Source: Vibrio metoecus (GTDB taxonomy: Bacteria; Pseudomonadota; Gammaproteobacteria; Enterobacterales; Vibrionaceae). Taken from it: a DNA stretch of 64,000 nucleotides. Every line of letters begins with the position of its first letter. The first letter of the stretch is position 1. Of the stretch, positions 42,943 through 51,425 are shown one piece after another. Position numbers and translations under genes: made by a program. Below the pieces are notes generated by a model that was not told where the DNA came from, did no database searches, and saw nothing but the letters and a program-made list of their open reading frames with translations. The stretch is from assembly GCF_009665255.1 (NCBI RefSeq), contig NZ_CP035687.1:806001-870000 (forward strand). Reading direction: 5' to 3'.

Positions 42943-43464
42943 TTACTCGCTTTTATTTAAGTACTTATTTTGTAGTATATACATTCTCTTAACATCTTGG
43001 TAACGACCGTTGATGAAAAACTCTTCGACTAAGTGGCCTTCTTCCACAAATCCGCACTCTTCATACAGATGTACTGCTTTGGGGTTTTCCACCGCGACAT
43101 GCAAATAGATTTTGTGCAGATTGAGGATAGTAAAGGAGTAATCCAGCGCACGATTGATCAACGTGCGAGCAAAACCTTTGCCTTGATACTCTGGCGCAAT
43201 GATGATCTGAAATTCAGCGCTGCGGTGAATGTAGTCGATTTCAATCAGTTCCACTAAGCCAATCAGGTTTTTATTGCCATCTTCGACCACAAAGCGCCGT
43301 TCTGCGTTGTCGTGAATGTGTTTGTTATAGAGTTCTTCAAGCTCATCAAATGACTCGTAAGGTTCTTCAAACCAATACGACATGATGTTGCGGTTGTTAT
43401 TCAGATTATGGATGAAGCGTAAGTCGCCACGTTCTAATGCTCTGAGCGTTAACTGACTGTTCAT
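42943..43464 (-). CDS. speG: Spermidine/spermine N-acetyltransferase SpeG
   Basis: Acetylates spermidine and spermine with acetyl-CoA to detoxify excess polyamine. 173 residues, GNAT fold: MNSQLTLRALERGDLRFIHNLNNNRNIMSYWFEEPYES at the start, acetyl-CoA pyrophosphate loop EYQGKGFA, and the allosteric-site acidic region near EEPYESFDELEELYNKH. This matches the dodecameric Vibrio cholerae enzyme (VCA0947, crystallised). I use the ATG at 43464 with AGGTAA upstream; the frame extends 21 codons further. Polyamines control biofilm formation in this species, which fits the neighbourhood. Confidence 0.95.
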   Translation of the reverse strand: MNSQLTLRALERGDLRFIHNLNNNRNIMSYWFEEPYESFDELEELYNKHIHDNAERRFVVEDGNKNLIGLVELIEIDYIHRSAEFQIIIAPEYQGKGFARTLINRALDYSFTILNLHKIYLHVAVENPKAVHLYEECGFVEEGHLVEEFFINGRYQDVKRMYILQNKYLNKSE

Positions 43465-43603
43465 GTAATTACCTAACTGATGTTTGAGTCTCTCGACTTT
43501 TAGACCATAGAGGAAGAGAGGGCGCATTCACAAGAGGTATAACATCAATTTATTGCAAAATTAGGCGGCGAGTGAACGGCTTAGGCCTCGGACTGGCAGA
43601 AAG

Positions 43604-43629
43604 AAAAAGCCCTCTTAAGTTAAGAGGGC
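43604..43629 (-). terminator. Rho-independent terminator of malK
   Basis: Stem GCCCTCTT / AAGAGGGC; on the minus strand it is followed by TTTTTCTTT. It lies 23 bases past the malK stop. Confidence 0.85.
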
Positions 43630-43651
43630 ATAGCAAGCAAAGGTGAAATGG

Positions 43652-44773
43652 TTATGCGGGAAGATCAACGCCTTTTTCTTTATGTAAACGGCGGCAAGCA
43701 CGGCCATCACTGTGGAATAGATGGCAGCGATGTGCGGGAATACCAATGGTGAGCGTGTCGCCAGTTTCGACATCTAGTGTGTCTGGCTGGCGGTAGATCA
43801 CGTCAGAATCTGAACCCTTCAGGTTCATATACACTTGGGTTTCGTTCCCCAGCTTCTCAACGATCATTACTTTGCCTTCAATTTTGGCATCGCCATGCTC
43901 TGCTTCGACCAAATGTTCAGGGCGAATGCCGAGCGACATGCGTTCTCCGCGAGTCACGGTTGTACCGTCGACTGGGATCCAGAATGTGGTGCCATTGGAA
44001 AGCTGAACTTGCACGCGATCTTTTTCAACCGCTTCAATGAACACGCTCATAAAGTTCATCTTAGGTGAGCCAATAAATCCGGCTACAAAGCGGTTTTGTG
44101 GGTAATGGTACAGTTCAAGTGGTTTGCCGACTTGAGACACGAATCCTGCATCCAACACCACAATTTTGTCCGCCATGGTCATGGCTTCTACTTGGTCATG
44201 GGTAACGTAAATCATGGTGCAGCCCAATTTACGTTGTAGTTTGGTAATTTCTGAGCGCATTTGCACGCGCAAAGCGGCATCAAGGTTGGATAGCGGCTCA
44301 TCAAGCAGGAATACGTTGGGCTGCGAAACCAGAGTTCGGCCAATGGCAACACGCTGGCGTTGACCGCCGGAAAGTGCTTTCGGTTGACGATCGAGCAGGT
44401 GGCTCAGTTGCAGAATTTCTGCTGCATGGTCAACGCGTTTTTTAACTTCGCTTTTATCGGCTTTTGAAAGCTTGAGGCCAAACGACATGTTGTCGTACAA
44501 ATTGAGATGTGGGTAAAGCGCGTAGGATTGGAAAACCATGCCCACTCCGCGTTTGGAAGGTTCCACATCATTCATGCGTTGCTCACCGATGTACAGATCG
44601 CCAGACGTAATGTCTTCCAAACCTGCGATACAGCGCAGCAGAGTCGATTTGCCACAACCAGAAGGACCTACGAATACCACGAATTCGCCTTCTTGAATCT
44701 CTAGGTCGACGTTCTTGGAAATCAGCACATCACCATAAGCTTTACATACATTTTTTAACGTGACACTCGCCAT
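43652..44773 (-). CDS. malK: Maltose/maltodextrin ABC transporter ATPase MalK
   Basis: ATPase of the MalFGK2 importer. 373 residues: nucleotide-binding domain (1-235) with Walker A GPSGCGKST (36-44), signature LSGGQRQR, Walker B VFLLDEPLSNLD and VTHDQVEAMTMADK, then the regulatory domain (about 240-373) that in enterics binds MalT and EIIA-Glc. The end HRCHLFHSDGRACRRLHKEKGVDLPA resembles the E. coli terminus. Divergent from malEFG over a 672-base control region; no lamB follows, unlike in E. coli. Confidence 0.95.
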   Translation of the reverse strand: MASVTLKNVCKAYGDVLISKNVDLEIQEGEFVVFVGPSGCGKSTLLRCIAGLEDITSGDLYIGEQRMNDVEPSKRGVGMVFQSYALYPHLNLYDNMSFGLKLSKADKSEVKKRVDHAAEILQLSHLLDRQPKALSGGQRQRVAIGRTLVSQPNVFLLDEPLSNLDAALRVQMRSEITKLQRKLGCTMIYVTHDQVEAMTMADKIVVLDAGFVSQVGKPLELYHYPQNRFVAGFIGSPKMNFMSVFIEAVEKDRVQVQLSNGTTFWIPVDGTTVTRGERMSLGIRPEHLVEAEHGDAKIEGKVMIVEKLGNETQVYMNLKGSDSDVIYRQPDTLDVETGDTLTIGIPAHRCHLFHSDGRACRRLHKEKGVDLPA

Positions 44774-44865
44774 CTAGCTCGTCCTCGATCAAGATTTTTA
44801 ATCATTATCGCGGCTCATTATATGAATTATTGTGCACGCAATAACAGTAGGAATTGGATAAGGTG

Positions 44866-44882
44866 AACCACATCATGTGGTT
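44866..44882. repeat. Perfect inverted repeat in the malK leader region
   Basis: AACCACAT-C-ATGTGGTT, an 8-1-8 palindrome 93 bases upstream of malK. It could be an operator or a tight hairpin in the malK 5-prime leader. It does not match the MalT or CRP consensus. Confidence 0.45.
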
Positions 44883-45103
44883 TCATGGGCAGCGCCGCCT
44901 TATTGGGTAAGAAAAGAAAGGGTGAACGCTCCGGCTATGAAGCCATTCACCCAACTGCCGCGAAAAGTAAGTTGTTTCCCCCTACACAAAATCATGTCTC
45001 TCCCGTAATGCTTTCACCACAAACATGACTTTATATCGACAACCCACTTGGCGGTGGAACCAGCCACAAACCGTGAACTGGAAAGGCTCTTACCATCCTC
45101 TAT

Positions 45104-45358
45104 GGGATGAGGCTAGTTTCTGTGAAAGGAGCAAATGATACATCCTCCTCATCTGTTTTTTTGTAGGGGGAGTAGGTGAGGAGGAGGTGGAGGAGGGGCA
45201 TTAAGGCGTAGTTAGATCCAGTTCAAATTATTGAGGGCTGATAAGTTGAGTAGGATCACATCAAACCTGTTTTTTGTGATTTAGCTCGCTCACGTCAGCC
45301 GATAGAGATCACGAAAATACGCCATAATATCGAGGGCGTAGGGGGCAGGAGGATGAGT
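45104..45358. promoter_or_regulatory. malK/malE control region with multiple MalT boxes
   Basis: Between the divergent genes I find several near matches to the MalT box GGGGAKGAGG: GGGATGAGG at 45104-45112, the reverse-strand CCTCATCTGT at 45147-45156, GGGGAGTAGG at 45167-45176 (9/10), GTGGAGGAGG at 45187-45196 (9/10) and GAGGATGAGT at 45349-45358. A TGTGA half site for CRP lies at about 45275. Such an array between divergent mal operons is the known enteric arrangement, where MalT and CRP activate both sides. malT itself is outside the window. Confidence 0.75.
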
Positions 45359-45445
45359 AAATCGCGATTTTTACTGATGATAAATGGCGAAATACGGCAA
45401 AACCTCCTGGTGAGCCCTACAACACAAAAATAAAAGGATATGAAC

Positions 45446-46627
45446 ATGAAAAATGCCCTAAGCACAGTCGCGCTGAGCACTCTGGTGGCTCTTGGTTCGT
45501 TTGGTGCCCATGCTGCTATTGAAGAAGGACAACTCACTATTTGGATCAATGGTGATAAAGGCTATAACGGTCTGGCGGAAGTCGGTAAAAAGTTCGAAGC
45601 CGACACGGGGGTAAAAGTGACCGTCGCTCACCCTGATGGATTGCAAGATAAATTCCCACAAACAGCTGCAACCGGTGATGGTCCTGATATTGTGTTCTGG
45701 GCTCACGACCGTTTTGGTGGTTACGCAGATGCGGGTCTACTGGTTGAGGTCAAACCTTCTGCAAAGGTTAAAGAAGGCATTGTCGATTTCGCATGGGATG
45801 CAGTGAAATACAATGGCAAGATCATTGGTTACCCAATTGCAGTGGAATCCCTATCGCTGATTTACAACAAAGATTTAGTACCAAACCCACCAAAAAATTG
45901 GGAAGAAGTGGCTGAGCTGGATGCCAAACTGAAAAAACAAGGCAAATCAGCCATCATGTGGAACCTGAAAGAACCTTATTTCACATGGCCTTTGATGGCG
46001 GCTGATGGCGGTTACGCATTCAAATACGGTGTTGATGGCTATGATGTGAAAGATGCTGGCATCAACAACAAAGGCGTAAAAGAAGCGATGAACTTCGTGA
46101 AAGGCCTAGTGGATAAAGGCGTGATCTCCCCAGATATGGACTACTCAGTGTCTGAAGCTGCCTTTAACCAAGGTAATACCGCGATGACCATCAACGGTCC
46201 GTGGTCTTGGGGCAACATCGAGAAATCGGGCATCAACTACGGTGTGACCACTTTGCCTAAATTTAACGGCCAAGCGTCAAAACCTTTCGTTGGCGTTCTC
46301 ACCGCCGGCATCAGCACCGCTTCTCCAAATAAAGATCTGGCGGTGGAATTCATCGAAAACTATCTGCTGACTAACGATGGTCTGCGTATGGTAAACAACG
46401 ACAAGCCATTAGGTGCGGTCGCGTTGAACTCTTTCCAACGTGAATTGGATGCAGATGCACGCATCGCTGCCACCATGGATAACGCGATGAATGGCGAAAT
46501 CATGCCCAACATCCCCCAAATGAGCGCATTCTGGGGTGCTGCGAAAAATACGATTGTTAACATTGTTGATGGCCGTCAAACCGTCGATGCTGCACTGGCA
46601 GACGCTGAAAAACAGATGACGAAATAA
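45446..46627 (+). CDS. malE: Maltose/maltodextrin-binding periplasmic protein MalE
   Basis: Periplasmic receptor for maltose and maltodextrins. 393 residues from the ATG at 45446 (AGGA seven bases upstream; an ATG at 45440 is too close). Signal peptide MKNALSTVALSTLVALGSF, cleaved after AHA. The mature start IEEGQLTIWINGDKGYNGLAEVGKKFEADTGVKVTVAHPDGLQDKFPQTAATGDGPDIVFWAHDRFGGYADAGLL closely matches E. coli MalE. It also serves as ligand carrier for maltose chemotaxis in enterics. First gene of malEFG. Confidence 0.96.
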   Translation: MKNALSTVALSTLVALGSFGAHAAIEEGQLTIWINGDKGYNGLAEVGKKFEADTGVKVTVAHPDGLQDKFPQTAATGDGPDIVFWAHDRFGGYADAGLLVEVKPSAKVKEGIVDFAWDAVKYNGKIIGYPIAVESLSLIYNKDLVPNPPKNWEEVAELDAKLKKQGKSAIMWNLKEPYFTWPLMAADGGYAFKYGVDGYDVKDAGINNKGVKEAMNFVKGLVDKGVISPDMDYSVSEAAFNQGNTAMTINGPWSWGNIEKSGINYGVTTLPKFNGQASKPFVGVLTAGISTASPNKDLAVEFIENYLLTNDGLRMVNNDKPLGAVALNSFQRELDADARIAATMDNAMNGEIMPNIPQMSAFWGAAKNTIVNIVDGRQTVDAALADAEKQMTK

Positions 46628-46643
46628 CCCATCGTCACACCTT

Positions 46644-46666
46644 GGAGGGGGAGATTTTCCCCCTCC
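46644..46666 (+). other. Intercistronic hairpin between malE and malF
   Basis: Very GC-rich stem GGAGGGGG / CCCCCTCC with a 7-base loop, without a following T tract. It probably protects the malE mRNA 3-prime end and lowers malF read-through, as the REP hairpins do in E. coli malE-malF. Confidence 0.65.
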
Positions 46667-46701
46667 GCATTTCTTGGTAACAACACGCTAGCAGGTTCTT
46701 T

Positions 46702-48276
46702 ATGCAGTCAGTTCAAGGTACACAGGCTATGTCCGATCCAACTGCGGTACGTCCAGCCGACAAACGTGCGTTTTTAAAATGGGCAGTACTTGGCGCGGTA
46801 GGTATCGTGAATGGCTACGCAACCATTCTTATGTATTCTCGTGGGGAGGTAGCGTTTGCATTGCTGACGCTGATCCTCACCACTTTGGCACTGTATGTTT
46901 TCGGTAGTCGTAAAACTTACGCACATCGTTATATTTATCCCGGTATTGCGGGGATGATTCTGTTTATTCTGTTCCCACTGGCCTACACCGTTGGCCTAGC
47001 TTTCACAAACTACAGCGCGAAAAACCAGCTTACTCTTGAGCGCACACAATCGGTGTTGATGGATCAAACCTTCCAAAGTGGTGAGAGTTATGCTTTCCAA
47101 CTTTATAACACCGAGCAAGGCTACCGTTTGGTGATTGAAAATGGTGAAGAGCGTTTAGCTACTCCTCCTTTCTCTCTCAGCAGCAATATTCCGTCGGATC
47201 TTAACCTTGAAGCGATTGGTGGCATTGAGGGGGACATCGAGCCGATTAAGACCATCGTTGGGTATCGCACGCAACTGAGCGGCATCGATCTGCATTTCCC
47301 TGATGGTGAAGACATTCGCATGAGTGGCCTACGTAAATTTGCTGCGGTGAAACCCCTCTATACCTTGCAGGATGATGGTGAAACACTCACCAACAACCAA
47401 TCCGGTCAGACGTTGCGCCCCAATATGGAGATTGGTTTTTATCAACCCATCAATGAGAGCGGCGAATTTGTCGGTGAGCGAGTTTCACCAGGATTTGTGG
47501 TGTCAATTGGCACACACAACTTTGAACGAGTATGGAAAGATGATGGCATCAAAGAGCCGTTTATCAACATCTTCATCTGGACGGTGATTTTCTCGGTACT
47601 GACGGTGATTTTCACCCTGATGATCGGTCTTGTATTAGCCAGCGTGGTGCAATGGGAAGCATTGAAAGGACGTGCGATTTATCGTGTGCTGCTGATCTTG
47701 CCTTACGCGGTGCCTGCTTTCATTTCGATCTTGATTTTCCGTGGCCTGTTCAACCAGAGCTTCGGTGAGATTAACATGGTGCTCAATGGCTTGTTTGGCT
47801 TAAGCCCTGCTTGGTTCTCAGATCCGTTAATGGCCAAAACCATGGTGTTAATTGTGAACACTTGGCTTGGCTTCCCTTACATGATGATCTTGTGTATGGG
47901 CTTACTGAAAGCGATTCCTGATGATTTGTACGAAGCATCGGCGATTGATGGTGCGAATTTTATTAACAACTTCACCAAAATCACCTTGCCGATGATGATC
48001 AAACCGCTGACTCCGTTATTGATTGCCAGCTTTGCTTTTAACTTCAACAACTTTGTGATGATTCAGCTTTTAACTCAAGGTGGGCCAAACCGCATCGGTA
48101 CTTCTGAGCCTGCGGGTTATACCGATCTTCTGGTGAGTTATACCTACCGCATCGCGTTTGAAGGTGGTGGCGGTCAAGACTTTGGTTTGGCGAGTGCGAT
48201 TGCGACGCTGATCTTCTTGCTAGTGGGCGCGTTAGCGCTGCTCAACCTGCGTTTTACTAAGCTGAGCCAACAATAA
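46702..48276 (+). CDS. malF: Maltose ABC transporter permease MalF
   Basis: Channel subunit of 524 residues with eight expected helices and the large periplasmic P2 loop (about 115-275) between helices 3 and 4 that contacts MalE, as in E. coli MalF (514). The EAA loop DDLYEASAIDGANFINNFTKITLPMM near 410-435 docks on MalK. Starts 74 bases after malE, behind the GC-rich hairpin. An alternative ATG nine codons in is possible. Confidence 0.95.
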   Translation: MQSVQGTQAMSDPTAVRPADKRAFLKWAVLGAVGIVNGYATILMYSRGEVAFALLTLILTTLALYVFGSRKTYAHRYIYPGIAGMILFILFPLAYTVGLAFTNYSAKNQLTLERTQSVLMDQTFQSGESYAFQLYNTEQGYRLVIENGEERLATPPFSLSSNIPSDLNLEAIGGIEGDIEPIKTIVGYRTQLSGIDLHFPDGEDIRMSGLRKFAAVKPLYTLQDDGETLTNNQSGQTLRPNMEIGFYQPINESGEFVGERVSPGFVVSIGTHNFERVWKDDGIKEPFINIFIWTVIFSVLTVIFTLMIGLVLASVVQWEALKGRAIYRVLLILPYAVPAFISILIFRGLFNQSFGEINMVLNGLFGLSPAWFSDPLMAKTMVLIVNTWLGFPYMMILCMGLLKAIPDDLYEASAIDGANFINNFTKITLPMMIKPLTPLLIASFAFNFNNFVMIQLLTQGGPNRIGTSEPAGYTDLLVSYTYRIAFEGGGGQDFGLASAIATLIFLLVGALALLNLRFTKLSQQ

Positions 48277-48287
48277 GGAGCATTCAT

Positions 48288-49178
48288 ATGGCGATGGTAC
48301 AAGGCAAATCTCTCAAGTATCGCGTGTGGGCAACCCATGCGACACTCTGGGTGTTCCTAGCGTTAATTATTTTCCCACTACTGATGATTGTCGCGATCTC
48401 GTTTCGCGAAGGTAACTTCGCAACCGGCAGCTTGATTCCGGATCGTCCTTCATTGGAGCACTGGAAGCTAGCATTGGGTATTGCAGTACAAAATGCTGAT
48501 GGCACAGTGACACCGCCCCCTTTTCCTGTCATGACATGGCTGTGGAACTCGGTAAAAGTGGCGGGCATTACATCGGTATTGATTGTGGCGCTTTCTACTA
48601 CTTCGGCTTACGCCTTTGCTCGTATGCGTTTTAAAGGCAAAGAAACCATCTTAAAAGCGATGATGATTTTCCAAATGTTCCCTGCAGTTCTGGCCTTGGT
48701 CGCGTTGTATGCCTTGTTTGATAAGCTTGGGCAGTACATTCCCTTCTTGGGCTTGAACACGCATGGTGGGCTGATCTTCTCCTACCTTGGTGGGATTGCG
48801 CTGCATGTTTGGACCATTAAAGGTTACTTCGAAACTATCGACCGTTCATTAGAAGAAGCCGCAGCTTTGGATGGCGCTACACCATGGCAAGCGTTCAGAT
48901 TGGTGCTGCTTCCGTTATCTGTGCCTATCCTTGCGGTGGTATTCATTCTGTCATTTATTGGTGTGGTGGGTGAAGTTCCGGTGGCGTCTTTGCTGCTTTC
49001 TGATGTAAACTCATACACGCTTGCGGTTGGTATGCAGCAGTATCTTTATCCTCAGAACTATCTGTGGGGGGATTTTGCCGCCGCTGCGGTGCTCTCAGCA
49101 CTTCCAATCACGATCGTATTTTTACTTGCACAGCGTTGGCTTGTCGGAGGACTTACCGCTGGCGGTGTGAAAGGATAA
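48288..49178 (+). CDS. malG: Maltose ABC transporter permease MalG
   Basis: Second channel subunit, 296 residues, identical in length to E. coli MalG. Six helices; the EAA loop RSLEEAAALDGATPWQAFRLVLLPLSVP contacts MalK. The ATG is preceded by AAGGAG and lies 11 bases after malF, so they are coupled. Followed by a terminator hairpin. Confidence 0.96.
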   Translation: MAMVQGKSLKYRVWATHATLWVFLALIIFPLLMIVAISFREGNFATGSLIPDRPSLEHWKLALGIAVQNADGTVTPPPFPVMTWLWNSVKVAGITSVLIVALSTTSAYAFARMRFKGKETILKAMMIFQMFPAVLALVALYALFDKLGQYIPFLGLNTHGGLIFSYLGGIALHVWTIKGYFETIDRSLEEAAALDGATPWQAFRLVLLPLSVPILAVVFILSFIGVVGEVPVASLLLSDVNSYTLAVGMQQYLYPQNYLWGDFAAAAVLSALPITIVFLLAQRWLVGGLTAGGVKG

Positions 49179-49187
49179 TAACGATAA

Positions 49188-49213
49188 GGGCGACGTAGAG
49201 TCGCCCATTTTGT
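49188..49213 (+). terminator. Terminator after malG
   Basis: Perfect 7-bp stem GGGCGAC / GTCGCCC, 5-base loop, then ATTTTGT, 9 bases after the malG stop. Confidence 0.75.
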
Positions 49214-49215
49214 CT

Positions 49216-49361
49216 CTTCTTAACATTAATTGGTTTGGCCGCCGACAAGTTAAGAAGCTTCAATTCTGGCGTTACGCATAGCTGGCTGTTAGCTCTATTC
49301 CTTACTAGTTCACGACTAACAGTTTTTGTAACCAAAACCTGAGCTTAGCTCGGGTTTTTTT
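49216..49361 (+). ncRNA. Candidate structured RNA downstream of malG
   Basis: A 146-base stretch with three consecutive hairpins: CTTCTTAAC (49216-49224) with GTTAAGAAG (49249-49257); CTGTTAG (49286-49292) with CTAACAG (49316-49322) followed by five T; and AACCTGAGC / GCTCGGGTT (49336-49356) ending in a T run to 49361. No protein is encoded. It could be a separate small RNA, a malG 3-prime-end-derived RNA, or simply tandem terminators. I do not recognise a known family. Confidence 0.35.
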
Positions 49362-49500
49362 ATGACTAAGGATTAGGATAACCAGTTTTGCGAAACGGTT
49401 GCCAGTATAAGCACAACCCTGTTTCTCAACAGTGAAACAAATAGAGGATGCGAGTCAGATCGGATATTGAGTTGTAATGACATCAACCGGTGCAAAAAAA

Positions 49501-49752
49501 TTAGAACTCACGGCTGGAAGGCGCACAATTTAAGTATTGTAACAGCAGATACAAACTCTCTTCATGCATAGCCACTCGTCGGAAAAGATCGGCGAAAGTG
49601 GCATCTCCCCCAAAGCAAGCTTGAATGTAGTGATTAATCGCTTCTGGTTGATAGCCTTGAACATACAGCGTTCTTACCCATTGATATTCGACCGCTTTGG
49701 GATTGGTGAGGGTCGTTTCGGTGAGGGTGATTTTATCTAGGGTAATCGCCAT
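49501..49752 (-). CDS. Small hypothetical protein
   Basis: 83 residues from the ATG at 49752 (an earlier in-frame ATG is at 49779; neither has a good ribosome site). Mixed composition, partly helical: NPKAVEYQWVRTLYVQGYQPEAINHYIQACFGGDATFADLFRRVAMHEESLYLLLQYLNCAP. No signal peptide or membrane segment, no family recognised. It lies between the mal operon and the thioesterase gene; the coding look and lack of overlap support it as a real gene. Confidence 0.55.
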   Translation of the reverse strand: MAITLDKITLTETTLTNPKAVEYQWVRTLYVQGYQPEAINHYIQACFGGDATFADLFRRVAMHEESLYLLLQYLNCAPSSREF

Positions 49753-49862
49753 AACAAAAGCGTTAAATCCATGAGCCAAAGATGGGCATGGATTTAAACA
49801 AAGCTTGATGACAGTTCGATGACAAGCGCTCCTACCAAGAGGCCAAAGCGCAGGATATACCT

Positions 49863-50351
49863 TTAATTTTTCAGATATTTGACGTGCGCTTCCATTTCTT
49901 CACCGATCTCAGTGCGCATGTTCATTAATCGGATCGCGGAAGCACGTAATTCCTGATCTTCTTTGGTTTGCGGAACCCATTCAGGCACGAGTGAAGGTTT
50001 TCCAGCTTCATCCACTGCTACCATGATCACGATGCAATGAGTGGTGAGATGGTTTTTCAGGAATTTGGGATCGCTAGCCTGTACGTCAATTGCGATGTGC
50101 ATGGAGGTTTTTCCGGTATAGATTACCTTGGCATTCACTTCGACTAGGTTGCCGACATGAATGGGGGCTACAAAGCGTATACCGCCCGCATAAGCTGTAA
50201 TGCAGTATTTACCACTCCAAGCTGCGGCACAAGCATAGGCAGCAAGGTCAATCCATTTCATTACCGCACCACCGTGCACTTTGCCCCCAAAATTGACATC
50301 CCCTGGTTCTGCCAGAAAACGTAATGTGATCTCTCGTTTGCCACTGCTCAT
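49863..50351 (-). CDS. Acyl-CoA thioesterase (hot-dog fold, YciA/BFIT-like)
   Basis: Hydrolyses acyl-CoA to free acid and CoA. 162 residues. Key block: EPGDVNFGGKVHGGAVMKWIDLAAYACAAAWSGKYCITAYAGGIRFVAPIHVGNLVEVNAKVIYTGKTSMHIAI, with the N-x-x-G-x-x-x-GG active-site pattern of the HotDog ACOT group. I use the ATG at 50351 because AAGGAT lies seven bases upstream; two further in-frame ATGs exist. Chain-length preference is not evident. Confidence 0.86.
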   Translation of the reverse strand: MSSGKREITLRFLAEPGDVNFGGKVHGGAVMKWIDLAAYACAAAWSGKYCITAYAGGIRFVAPIHVGNLVEVNAKVIYTGKTSMHIAIDVQASDPKFLKNHLTTHCIVIMVAVDEAGKPSLVPEWVPQTKEDQELRASAIRLMNMRTEIGEEMEAHVKYLKN

Positions 50352-50454
50352 CGGCTTATCCTTCATTTTCGTTTTGAGCCTTTTGCTCAAATAAGTGTAG
50401 AGCCAATAACAACAAATCTTTTACACACAGGCAATAATTTGTGCATTTTGTGTA

Positions 50455-50479
50455 TGAAAAAAGGCGCTTTCGCGCCTTT
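50455..50479 (-). terminator. Rho-independent terminator of glpR
   Basis: Stem AAAGGCGC / GCGCCTTT with a 4-base loop; on the minus strand followed by TTTTTTC. It lies 32 bases past the glpR stop. Confidence 0.82.
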
Positions 50480-50510
50480 CCTTCGTCTCGATGATCAACC
50501 TTCTATCGAG

Positions 50511-51272
50511 TTACACCACTTGAATGGTGACTTCATGCTCTTTCGCGAATGATTCGATCTCTTTTGGTGGTGTTTGGTCGGTAATGATTAAGTCGACATC
50601 GGCGAGTGTACCGAGTTTCACCATCGCGTTACGACCAAATTTACTGTGGTCAATAGCAAGGAACACGCTACGGCTATTTTCGATAATTGCACGTTTTACG
50701 CGCACTTCATGGTAGTCGAAATCCAGAAGCGAGCCGTCGTAATCAATGCCACTGATGCCTAAAATGCCGAAATCCAAACGAAACTGTGAGATAAAATCCA
50801 GAGTGGCTTCACCGGTAACGCCGCCATCTTTGTTACGTACTTCACCGCCCGCAAGAATGATACTGAAGTCAGGTTTACTCATTAGCATCGTCGCAACGTT
50901 TAAATTGTTGGTCACCACTCGCAGTTGGTGGTGATTAACCATCAAAGCACGTGCAATGGCTTCTGGTGTTGTGCCGATATCAATAAACAGTGTTGCACCA
51001 TCAGGAATATGTTCCACTAAAGCGGCAGCGACTTTTTCTTTTTCATCTTGATAGGATACTTGTCGAGTATGGTATGAGGAGTTTTCTGAACTGGTGGCAA
51101 TCGTTGCGCCACCATGGTTGCGGCGTAGTTTATTGGCATCTGCAAGTTCGTTGAGATCGCGGCGTATGGTTTGTGGGCTGACATCAAATCGATCTACCAG
51201 CTCTTCTGTACTCACAAACCCTTGGGCTTGAACTAATTCAATGATTTCTTGATGGCGCTTAACTGCTTTCAC
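50511..51272 (-). CDS. glpR: Glycerol-3-phosphate regulon repressor (DeoR family)
   Basis: 253 residues. The DeoR winged helix-turn-helix (RHQEIIELVQAQGFVSTEELVDRFDVSPQTIRRDLNELADANKLRRNHGG) is followed by the sugar-phosphate sensor domain with LFIDIGTTPEAIA, VTNNLNVATML, ILAGGEVRNKDGG and FGILGISGID. These blocks match E. coli GlpR nearly throughout. The start is GTG at 51272 (AAGGAT six bases upstream), giving a protein that aligns end to end with E. coli GlpR (252). The glp structural genes are not in this window; glycerol 3-phosphate as inducer is inferred. Confidence 0.88.
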   Translation of the reverse strand: MKAVKRHQEIIELVQAQGFVSTEELVDRFDVSPQTIRRDLNELADANKLRRNHGGATIATSSENSSYHTRQVSYQDEKEKVAAALVEHIPDGATLFIDIGTTPEAIARALMVNHHQLRVVTNNLNVATMLMSKPDFSIILAGGEVRNKDGGVTGEATLDFISQFRLDFGILGISGIDYDGSLLDFDYHEVRVKRAIIENSRSVFLAIDHSKFGRNAMVKLGTLADVDLIITDQTPPKEIESFAKEHEVTIQVV

Positions 51273-51425
51273 CGGGATATCCTTATGATTTGAACTGCCC
51301 TCAGTGTACGGAGTCATTGCCTGATTTCAAATCTTGGTTTGCGTTTTCTTACGTTTTCTTTTCGTTTTTAATCTTTTTTCACAAAAACGAAAAGAAATAC
51401 CACCTAGACGTGTGATGCGAGTGAG

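Noticed and set aside
49216..49257. TTAAC...GTTAA arms as a possible integron attC (VCR) site
   Set aside because: Core sequences and inner arms do not fit the Vibrio VCR consensus, and no gene cassette is adjacent.
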